From IMG/VR virus record IMGVR_UViG_3300020433_000051, positions 1 through 22,915 of that record: 22,915 nt of DNA. One strand, written 5' to 3'. The position numbers and the translations under genes were made by a program. Each line of letters starts with the position of its first letter. Position 1 is the stretch's first letter. The notes under the pieces are model-generated. The model was not told where the DNA came from. It saw only the letters and a program-made list of their open reading frames with translations, and searched no databases. The stretch is from a virus. Positions 1 to 5,791 of this stretch are shown here, piece after piece.

Positions 1-66
1 CCACAGCTCAGTTTTTAGTTAATTTTTCGACAATTTTCCACGGCAAAACCAGCCAGGAGCCAAAAA
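1..66 (+). promoter_or_regulatory. Leader upstream of the small terminase gene
   Basis: This short AT-rich stretch precedes the first gene. It ends in a good Shine-Dalgarno core, AGGAG at 55-59, seven bases before the ATG at 67. No convincing -35/-10 promoter pair is visible. Because the window begins here, any promoter or cohesive-end site would be cut off. In phages with P27/HK97-type terminases the cos site often lies just upstream of this gene, which is a known pattern and not something seen here. Confidence 0.4.
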
Positions 67-489
67 ATGGGTGCTAGAGGACGCAAACCTGCTGCTGAGC
101 TTGCGATCGCAAGCCAAAACGTAGAAAAAATGGACCAAAGACCAGAGCCGCCTGGTGAATTAACGCCAGAGCAGGTCCAAATCTGGCATCAGACAGTCAA
201 TTCCCTGCAGGCTGACTGGTTTCGAGGCGAAACGCTCGCTCTGCTGACCCAATATTGCCGACATGTGGTTGAAGCAAGGTATCTTGGCGAATTTATCGAG
301 CAAATGCGGGGCAACGGTGAGACTTTTGATCTTCGCGAGTATGCTGCGATGCTCAGAGCGCGCAAAGGCGAGACTGATGCGATTGCCACTCTCGCCACAA
401 AGTTAAGAATCACGCCCCAGAGCACGACTTCCCACGCCGCCGTAAAACGTGGCGGTGCGAAATCAAGGCCCTGGGACTCCGCTGGGTGA
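67..489 (+). CDS. terS: Terminase small subunit, P27 family
   Basis: This 140-residue protein should be the DNA-recognition subunit that selects phage DNA and hands it to the large terminase. It opens with MGARGRKP, the basic start typical of P27-type small terminases. A Pro-rich linker follows (about residues 26-37, RPEPPGELTPEQ), then the conserved 'W' helix (QIWHQTVNSL) and a mostly helical body ending in a Ser/Arg-rich tail. Length and position directly before the large terminase fit the family. The ATG at 67 has AGGAG seven bases upstream. The end overlaps the next gene by four bases (GTGA), indicating translational coupling. A 16-base perfect palindrome lies near the start of the gene. 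The family call rests on recognised sequence character, not on a database search. Confidence 0.88.
   Translation: MGARGRKPAAELAIASQNVEKMDQRPEPPGELTPEQVQIWHQTVNSLQADWFRGETLALLTQYCRHVVEARYLGEFIEQMRGNGETFDLREYAAMLRARKGETDAIATLATKLRITPQSTTSHAAVKRGGAKSRPWDSAG
99..114. repeat. 16-bp perfect palindrome inside terS
   Basis: GCTTGCGATCGCAAGC reads identically on both strands. It sits 32 bases after the terS start codon and encodes ordinary residues (LAIAS region). Phage packaging start sites (pac) often lie in or near the small-terminase gene, so it could be a protein-binding site; this is inference. It has no T-tract and no loop, so it is not a terminator. Confidence 0.45.
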
Positions 490-2057
490 GCTGGTCTGAT
501 AAGCCGCTGGCAAAGCCGTGGAATAGTTACAACATCCGATATCTGCGTAATTGTGCCTGGATCGAGCAGCACTGCTTCGTGCCCAGCGGCAAGGACGTCG
601 GACAACCTATCCGCCTGCGGTGGTTTCAGCGTTTATTTTTCCGGGCAATCTTCTCAGACGTTGATCCCTGCAGGCGGGTCATTTTCAGCGTCGGACGGAA
701 AAACGCGAAAACGGCGACCTCCGCGCTCACCGTTGTGCTCAGTATTGCGGGCCCCGAGGCGAGGGATCGGATAAACGCCGAATATTATTCGACAGCCCAG
801 GCTAGAGACCAGGCGGCGATTGTATTTAACCTGGCCGCGAAGATCATCCGTATGAGCCCTGGTCTCTCCGAGTACATCAATATACGGCAATCGGTCAAAG
901 AATTAGTCAACGAAGAGCTGGGAATCACATACAAGGCTCTTTCTGCTGACGCGCCTACTGCATACGGTTTGTCACCCGCCCTGGCTATCCACGACGAGCT
1001 GGGGCAGGTCAGAGGGCCAAAATCCGAGCTTTATGAGGCTGTCGAGACCGCTACGGCGGCTCATGATAAGCCTTTAAGCATTGTTATCTCGACGCAAGCG
1101 CCAAATGACAGCGATTTGCTCTCAATTTTGATTGATGACGCAAAAAAGCAGAAAGATGCGCGCACAAAGCTGATTTTGTTTGCGGCGCCAGAAAATATTG
1201 ACCCATTCTCTGAAAATGCGGTCCGCCAGGCTAATCCTGCCCTGGGCGACTTCCAAAATGCGGAAGAAGTCATGGGAATGGCTAACGACGCACGAAGAAT
1301 GCCGGCTCGAGAGGCAGAATACAGGAATTTAGTGCTCAACCAGCGGGTCGAAGCGTACAACCCGTTTGTGGGTAAACAAATATGGGTGCAAAGTGCGGAT
1401 CATGGCGTTTTTGTCGGTCAATGCTATGGAGGTCTGGATTTATCGGAGACAAATGACCTTACCTGCTTAATTTTGGTTTTTCCCAGGGACAACACTTACT
1501 CGGTTAAATCTTTTTTCTGGCTTCCCGAGGTCGGGCTGTCCGAGCGCTCCAGGAAAGATCGCGTTCCCTACGATCTGTGGGCAAAAGAAGGATTTTTGCT
1601 TACCACTCCTGGAAAAAGCATCGAATATGAGTTTGTCAGCCGTTTTATTGCAAATCTGTTCAATGAGTACGACATACGCAAAATTGCGTTTGACAGATAC
1701 AACATGAGGCACTTGCGCCCCTGGTTAGTGAAGTCCGGACTATCCCAGGCACACATTGACGACCGTTTTGTCGAGTTCGGGCAGGGATTTGTCTCGATGA
1801 GTCCAGCGCTGCGGGTGCTCGAGTCACTGCTGCTAAATGCCAAGCTGGCGCATGGAAACCATCCGGTGCTTACTATGTGTGCTGGTAATTCTGTCGTAAA
1901 AACAAATGAAGCCGGCGATCGAAAACTTGATAAGGCCAAATCTCGAGGCCGTATTGACGGTATGGTCTCTCTAGCGATGGCATGCAGCCTGGCGAGCGAA
2001 GAAGCCAACAAATCCAGGGTTTTCCCCATTGACCTGGAGCAAATAGCCGTTGATTAA
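486..2057 (+). CDS. terL: Terminase large subunit
   Basis: This is the ATP-driven packaging motor and DNA-cutting enzyme, 523 residues long. The N-terminal ATPase shows a Walker A variant GRKNAKT (residues 70-76), a Walker B strand ending LAIHDE (166-171) and the coupling motif ISTQ (201-204). The C-terminal RuvC-like nuclease shows three likely metal-binding acids: D318 in GGLDLS, D403 in IAFDRYN and D491 in RIDGMVSLAMA. The set is therefore complete and the enzyme looks functional. The Walker A form (RKNxKT) is that of the HK97-like/Terminase_1 group, which fits its P27 partner. The start is a GTG overlapping the terS stop (GTGA). No other in-frame start fits the spacing better. The end overlaps the next gene by eight bases. 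Confidence 0.95.
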   Translation: MSWSDKPLAKPWNSYNIRYLRNCAWIEQHCFVPSGKDVGQPIRLRWFQRLFFRAIFSDVDPCRRVIFSVGRKNAKTATSALTVVLSIAGPEARDRINAEYYSTAQARDQAAIVFNLAAKIIRMSPGLSEYINIRQSVKELVNEELGITYKALSADAPTAYGLSPALAIHDELGQVRGPKSELYEAVETATAAHDKPLSIVISTQAPNDSDLLSILIDDAKKQKDARTKLILFAAPENIDPFSENAVRQANPALGDFQNAEEVMGMANDARRMPAREAEYRNLVLNQRVEAYNPFVGKQIWVQSADHGVFVGQCYGGLDLSETNDLTCLILVFPRDNTYSVKSFFWLPEVGLSERSRKDRVPYDLWAKEGFLLTTPGKSIEYEFVSRFIANLFNEYDIRKIAFDRYNMRHLRPWLVKSGLSQAHIDDRFVEFGQGFVSMSPALRVLESLLLNAKLAHGNHPVLTMCAGNSVVKTNEAGDRKLDKAKSRGRIDGMVSLAMACSLASEEANKSRVFPIDLEQIAVD

Positions 2058-2550
2058 GAAGATTGCGGGCATGTATGCCCTTAAAGATGGTTCGATGTCC
2101 TTTGTATGGCTCGAGCTAGACACGAACACGGATACCGTAAGAGTGTACGACTCCTGTGTCTTTAAAACAGAGGTGCCTGCAATAATCGCAGAGGGAGTGC
2201 GCGCTCGAGGTAGATGGGTGCCGATTGGCTGGAATAACCAGGAGATGATGCAGTGCTTACTGGATAGAGGCTGCAAAATGTTACCTGATGCGACGAGTGA
2301 TACGGACGAATACGCCGAGGTCATCAGCCGCGAGATCTGGGAGCGCATGCGTTCACAGCGGTTTAAGGTCGATCGAAAACTTACGGCCTGGTTTGAAGAA
2401 GCCAGTACCCTGGAGCGAAGCGACAACAAAATTCCCAGGGACTCACACCCGCTAATCGCGGCGACCAGGATGGCAATCGCAAATCTGGAAAACGCCAAAT
2501 CAAAACGACGATATCGTCACAAACCACAACCACAGGCAGCAATTATATGA
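2050..2550 (+). CDS. Terminase-nuclease-like protein, probably catalytically degenerate
   Basis: This 166-residue protein follows a complete large terminase, yet its layout resembles the C-terminal nuclease half of another terminase class (T7-like). The matching parts are a beta-hairpin start (FVWLELDTNTDTVRVYD, 18-34), a strand with WVPIGWN (56-62) where that class has WPHD, RFKV (104-107), WFEE (114-117), NKIPRDS (126-132) and AATR (137-140) where it has DATR. The three catalytic acids appear replaced (about Y9, N62-N63 and A137), so it is probably not a nuclease. The TTG at 2050 has GGAG at 2036-2039 and overlaps the terL stop; ATG 2071 is the alternative start. The end overlaps the next gene (ATGA). 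A role as terminase accessory or DNA-binding subunit is inference; the homology needs profile confirmation. Confidence 0.72.
   Translation: MIKKIAGMYALKDGSMSFVWLELDTNTDTVRVYDSCVFKTEVPAIIAEGVRARGRWVPIGWNNQEMMQCLLDRGCKMLPDATSDTDEYAEVISREIWERMRSQRFKVDRKLTAWFEEASTLERSDNKIPRDSHPLIAATRMAIANLENAKSKRRYRHKPQPQAAII
2507..2518. repeat. 12-bp palindrome, copy 1 of 2
   Basis: GACGATATCGTC is a perfect palindrome. The same 12 bases, within a shared 14-mer CGACGATATCGTCA, recur at 5839-5850. Both copies encode Arg-Arg-Tyr-Arg with identical codons but in unrelated proteins. It may be a protein-binding site or a coincidence. Confidence 0.4.
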
Positions 2551-2756
2551 TATTAGCGCTTAGTAAACGTGTCCAGGAGCTTGAGGAGCGTCTGGATAGA
2601 CTTGAGAAACAAGAGGCTGAGAGTCTTGCACACACAGACCAGGTCAGCAAGAAATCGGAAAACAACCGAATCGATCAAGTGCTCGATGGGGTGATACGCA
2701 ATGGTCAAGCCGCGAAAAGGCAAGGCAAAAGTAAAAATCGTCAAATCGACGGGTAA
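2547..2756 (+). CDS. Small coiled-coil protein, unknown function
   Basis: This 69-residue protein is not recognised. Residues 1-26 show a heptad pattern with Leu and Val at the a/d positions (LALSKRVQELEERLDRLEKQ), predicting a short parallel coiled coil. The rest is polar and becomes basic at the end. The start codon overlaps the previous stop (ATGA), which strongly supports the start and coupled expression. Its last 56 bases overlap the next gene in another frame, an unusually long overlap for this phage. It may oligomerise and act with the terminase or basic-protein genes around it, but only position suggests this. Confidence 0.65.
   Translation: MILALSKRVQELEERLDRLEKQEAESLAHTDQVSKKSENNRIDQVLDGVIRNGQAAKRQGKSKNRQIDG
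2688..2695 (+). promoter_or_regulatory. Ribosome binding site deciding the start at 2701
   Basis: GGGGTGAT closely matches the extended Shine-Dalgarno sequence GGAGGTGAT and lies five bases before ATG 2701. It sits inside the coding sequence of the preceding gene and is the main reason to accept the 56-base overlap between the two genes. Confidence 0.6.
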
Positions 2757-2955
2757 GCGAGTCAGTTACGGCCAGGCTGGTCGCGCAAAGGACGGTGGCC
2801 CCCGAGTCCGCCCTGGATCTGCCAAAGGCGACTCATATTGTGCTCGCAGTCTGGGGCAAATGAAAAAACATCCAAAAGCGGCGCGTAATCCTAACAGCCC
2901 GCTTCGTTTGTCGCGCAAGCGCTGGAAATGCAAAGGAGCCAAGAGTGCCCGTTAA
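2701..2955 (+). CDS. Small basic protein (DUF6321-like), marine phage type
   Basis: This 84-residue protein has 27 Lys/Arg against only two acidic residues. The core runs from VKSTGKRVSYGQAG through DGGPRVRPG and GDSYCARSLG to SRKRWKC. This string resembles a short protein type I recall from cyanophage and pelagiphage genomes and associate with DUF6321. Two cysteines (in SYCARS and RWKCKG) about 30 residues apart could take part in metal or nucleic-acid binding, but no full zinc-finger pattern is visible. It is the first of five consecutive short basic genes between terminase and portal. ATG 2701 is backed by the strong ribosome binding site at 2688-2695. Function is unknown; DNA binding or compaction is inference from charge. 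Confidence 0.78.
   Translation: MVKPRKGKAKVKIVKSTGKRVSYGQAGRAKDGGPRVRPGSAKGDSYCARSLGQMKKHPKAARNPNSPLRLSRKRWKCKGAKSAR
2932..2938 (+). promoter_or_regulatory. Ribosome binding site for the GTG start at 2945
   Basis: AAAGGAG lies six bases before GTG 2945 and supports this non-ATG start, which overlaps the preceding gene by 11 bases. Confidence 0.65.
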
Positions 2956-3154
2956 GAAAAAAGCAAAGAAAAAGTCGAAGACAAAGTCTCGCGTCAATGA
3001 GGCTGGAAACTACACTAAGCCCACTATGCGTAAGAATCTTTTTAACAAAATTAAGGCAGGATCACGCGGGGGCAGACCTGGACAATGGAGTGCTAGGAAG
3101 GCTCAATTGCTTGCTGCAGAATATCGTAAGAAAGGCGGAGGCTACACAAGCTGA
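2945..3154 (+). CDS. Small basic protein with SRVNEAGNYTKP motif
   Basis: This 69-residue protein has 21 Lys/Arg and two Glu. It begins with a Lys-rich run (residues 4-14), followed by SRVNEAGNYTKPTMRK (15-30), IKAGSRGGRPGQWSARKAQ (36-54) and a short C-terminal helix ending in KKGGGYTS. I recognise this pattern as a recurrent small protein of marine viruses, related in style to the DUF5872 group, without known function. The start is GTG with AAAGGAG six bases upstream. Its stop overlaps the next ATG by one base (TGATG). The Lys-rich head and GRPGQW turn suggest nucleic-acid contact; this is inference. Confidence 0.78.
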   Translation: MPVKKKAKKKSKTKSRVNEAGNYTKPTMRKNLFNKIKAGSRGGRPGQWSARKAQLLAAEYRKKGGGYTS

Positions 3155-3336
3155 TGGGAATGGGAGTCAAGCACTACCGAAAAGATGGCACAGAGTTTAA
3201 GGGTAGATATCACAAGATGCCTGATGGAAGTCTGCACTCGGGGGCGACGCACAGTAAATCCAGCAAGCCCTTGTTCCATTTTGGAGATCTCACGAAAAAA
3301 GCGAAAGAGAAAGCAAAATCCTCCTGGGGCAAGTGA
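3154..3336 (+). CDS. Small basic protein, HYRKDGTEFKG type
   Basis: This 60-residue protein is unusually His-rich: VKHYRKDGTEFKGRYHKMPDG, then LHSGATHSKSSKPLFHF, and a Lys-rich tail (KKAKEKAKSSWGK). The repeated 'DG...G' hairpins (KDGTEFKG, PDGSLHSG) suggest a small beta-hairpin fold. Similar short proteins occur beside the SRVNEAGNY and DUF5872-type genes in marine phages, as far as I recall. The start overlaps the preceding stop (TGATG), with GGAGG at 3137-3141; ATG 3160 is an alternative start two codons downstream. The stop overlaps the next start in the same way. No function can be assigned. Confidence 0.72.
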   Translation: MGMGVKHYRKDGTEFKGRYHKMPDGSLHSGATHSKSSKPLFHFGDLTKKAKEKAKSSWGK

Positions 3337-3581
3337 TGGCATTAAAAAAATCTCAGAGATCTTTAAAAAATTGGTCGAAGCAAAAATGGCGCACCAAGTC
3401 GGGTAAGCCCAGCCTCAAAACGGGCGAAAGATATCTTCCCGAAAAAGCTATCAAGGCGATGTCGTCGGAGGAGTATGCGGCGACAACCAGGAAAAAACGC
3501 AAGGATACAAAAGCCGGTAAACAATTTTCTAAGCAACCAAAAAAAACCGCTAAAAAAACTAGGCGGTATAGGAGTTCCTAA
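3336..3581 (+). CDS. DUF5872-like small basic protein
   Basis: This 81-residue protein contains the string I associate with DUF5872: SLKNWSKQKWRTKSGKPS (9-26), GERYLPEKAIKAMSSEEYAATT (30-51), KKRKDTKAGKQFSKQPKK. About 28 of its residues are Lys or Arg, against five acidic. Relatives occur in cyanophages and in large algal viruses, usually as virion-associated or hypothetical proteins. ATG 3336 overlaps the previous stop (TGATG); the GTG one codon earlier (3333) is possible but less likely. It ends by overlapping the next small gene by one base. It is the largest of the charge-matched basic set, so a shared role with its neighbours is plausible. Confidence 0.82.
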   Translation: MALKKSQRSLKNWSKQKWRTKSGKPSLKTGERYLPEKAIKAMSSEEYAATTRKKRKDTKAGKQFSKQPKKTAKKTRRYRSS

Positions 3582-3679
3582 TGCCAGGTAACAAATACAA
3601 CATGCCCCGAAACAAGCCAGCTACGCGCTCAGCTCCAAAAAGAAATGGCAAGAAAGCCAAGAAAAAACCAACGAGATAA
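3581..3679 (+). CDS. 32-residue basic micro-protein
   Basis: A short open frame starts at the ATG overlapping the DUF5872-like stop (TAATG), with TAGGAG ending eight bases upstream. Its product (MPGNKYNMPRNKPATR... ending KKAKKKPTR) has eight Lys and four Arg in 32 residues and no acidic residue. The ribosome binding site, exact stop/start overlap and shared composition with the four preceding genes argue that it is real despite its size. It ends six bases before the portal start. Function is unknown; it resembles a nucleic-acid-binding tail without a folded domain. Confidence 0.62.
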   Translation: MPGNKYNMPRNKPATRSAPKRNGKKAKKKPTR

Positions 3680-3685
3680 TTATCG

Positions 3686-5791
3686 ATGGCATTAAGCGAT
3701 CGCGAGATCATTAGCATTGTCGACGGTGAATTTGAGGATGCGATGGGCGCGCCTAACGGCGATATATCGAAAGAGCGCGCCCTGGCATACGATTTCTACA
3801 ATTCCCGACCACTCGGTAACGAGATTGCAGGCAAAAGCCAGGTTGTGACCAGCGACGTCGCAGAGGTGGTCGACGGCATTATGCCGAGCCTAATGAGAAT
3901 GTTTGCGACGGATGAAAATCTTGTAAGTTTTGATCCGGTCAACCAGGAAGACGAGCGTTTGGCTCAGCAGGAAACTGATTACACGACATATCTATTCTTT
4001 CGCAAAAACAAAGATGCATTCATGACGCTGCACAACTGGTTTTTCGATGCTCTTTTGCAAAAAAATGGATACGTCAAAGCATATTTCGACAACTCAGAAA
4101 TAATAACGGAAGAAACTTATAAGGGTCTTACAGAGGATGAAGCCCTGGCGCTGCTCAGCGATGAGGAGCTTGAGCCCATTGAGCGAGATGAAAGAACGAC
4201 AGAAACGGTTATTAACAACCAACTGGTGCGCGTCACGCTGCACGATATTAGATTCAAGAGGACCAGCACAAGCGGGCGGATCCGCGTCGAGAACGTGCCC
4301 CCTGAAGAATTTAGAATTAGCTCGGATGCGACAAAGGTAGACCCCGACGAGGCGAGGATGGTTGGGCATGAGCGTCTAGTTTCTCGATCAGATCTTATCG
4401 CAATGGGGTTTGACGCCGACATCGTCATGAATCTGCCCGCAAAAGGCTACGAGCATGACTCGGAGGAAAAGATTGCTAGGCGGGGCCTGGATGATCAACG
4501 AGAAGGATATTCTGACCCGTCGCAAGTGGAAGTCGAGGTCAGGGAGGCCTATGTCAAACTGGACGTCAACCAGGACGGTAAATCAGAGCTGCGTCAAATA
4601 TTTATCAGCAACGGCCAGCTTTTGAGCAACGAGCCGGCGGATCGGCAACCATTCCACGCACTTTGCTCAAAGCCTTTGCCACACAAGCATTTTGGCACTT
4701 GCCCTGCAGAGATGGTGATGGATATCCAGGAAGTCACCACAACTTTGACTAGGCAGATCCTCGACAATTTGTATCAAACAAACAACCCAGGACATGCAGT
4801 GTACGAACAGGCGATCGGAGAGACCACTCTCGACGACCTGATGACTACAGAGGTCGGTCGTATTGCTATATTTGATCGTCCCATAGGCGAGAGCTACGCG
4901 CCTATGACGGTGCCTTTCACAGCGGGTCAGTCCTTCCCGATGCTGAATCGCTATGAGCAAGTCAAGCAGGACAGGACAGGCGTAACCTCTGCCAGCGATA
5001 TGCTTGATCCAGAGGCTCTGAAAAAAGTGCAGCAATCAGTAATGACGCAGAGCATGGATATTGCGAACGGCAAGATTGAGATGATTGCGCGTATCTTTGC
5101 CGAATCAGGCATCAAATCTCTTTTCCTGCACATGCATGAGCTTATCCGCAAGCATGTCGACAAGGTCGAGGTCGCAAAACTTAGGGGAGAGTGGGTGGAG
5201 GTGGACCCATCTTCTTGGCGCGACAGGCTCGATGTGAGCGTTAATATCGGAATAGGCATGGGCAGTCGACAAAGCAATCTTATGCACTTGACGGCGATCC
5301 AGGGGCTCCAGGCGCAGCTCGCAGCTACCGATGGTTTGAACATGACCGTCACGCCAAAAAATATTTACAACACCGCCGCAGAAATTGTGCGGAATGCTAA
5401 CCTAAAGGATCCGACCAAATACTTCACCGATCCTGGAGACCAGCTTGCACCGCCGCCTAATCAAGAGATGATTGCGGTACAGCAACAACAAAATCAAATC
5501 GCCCAGGCGCAGCTTAACCTGGCGCAAGAAAAGCAAGCGATAGATCGCACTCGGGTCGAGGTCAGGGCGCAGCAGGAACAAATGCGGATGATGCTCGAAC
5601 ACCAGCGCGAGATTACCCGACTGCAGCAATCTAAAGAGCGTGACGACGATCAGACCAAGATTGCTATAGAAAAACTGCACCAAGAATTGATAAAGATGGA
5701 ACTAGACTTTAAAACAGATATTGCGCCGGCTGATTTTACCTACAACCCACTGACCGGAGAATTGACAGATCGTGAGCAACCGGAGACTTAG
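3686..5791 (+). CDS. Portal protein, P22-like/podovirus type
   Basis: This 701-residue protein should form the dodecameric ring at one capsid vertex through which DNA is packaged and ejected. It has the expected start for this class: ERALAYDFYNSRPLGNE (about 28-44), then GKSQVVTSDVAEVVDGIMPSL (about 49-69), which I recognise from portals of marine podoviruses. The middle holds the stem and clip region (IGESYAPMTVPF, SASDMLDPEALKK). Residues about 590-670 are Gln/Glu/Lys-rich with long helices, matching the extended C-terminal barrel of P22-like portals. Length fits that class and exceeds the 400-500 residues common in long-tailed phages. ATG 3686 has only a weak ribosome binding site. The last 20 bases overlap the next gene. 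Confidence 0.92.
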   Translation: MALSDREIISIVDGEFEDAMGAPNGDISKERALAYDFYNSRPLGNEIAGKSQVVTSDVAEVVDGIMPSLMRMFATDENLVSFDPVNQEDERLAQQETDYTTYLFFRKNKDAFMTLHNWFFDALLQKNGYVKAYFDNSEIITEETYKGLTEDEALALLSDEELEPIERDERTTETVINNQLVRVTLHDIRFKRTSTSGRIRVENVPPEEFRISSDATKVDPDEARMVGHERLVSRSDLIAMGFDADIVMNLPAKGYEHDSEEKIARRGLDDQREGYSDPSQVEVEVREAYVKLDVNQDGKSELRQIFISNGQLLSNEPADRQPFHALCSKPLPHKHFGTCPAEMVMDIQEVTTTLTRQILDNLYQTNNPGHAVYEQAIGETTLDDLMTTEVGRIAIFDRPIGESYAPMTVPFTAGQSFPMLNRYEQVKQDRTGVTSASDMLDPEALKKVQQSVMTQSMDIANGKIEMIARIFAESGIKSLFLHMHELIRKHVDKVEVAKLRGEWVEVDPSSWRDRLDVSVNIGIGMGSRQSNLMHLTAIQGLQAQLAATDGLNMTVTPKNIYNTAAEIVRNANLKDPTKYFTDPGDQLAPPPNQEMIAVQQQQNQIAQAQLNLAQEKQAIDRTRVEVRAQQEQMRMMLEHQREITRLQQSKERDDDQTKIAIEKLHQELIKMELDFKTDIAPADFTYNPLTGELTDREQPET

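Noticed and set aside
1971-2498. Minus-strand open frame of 175 codons
   Set aside because: It spans the end of terL and most of the following gene, both well supported on the plus strand, and has no start context or motif.
2928-3200. Arg/Gln-rich 90-codon frame over the basic-protein genes
   Set aside because: It overlaps three better-supported genes and has no start-stop coupling; it is a shifted reading of Lys-rich codons.
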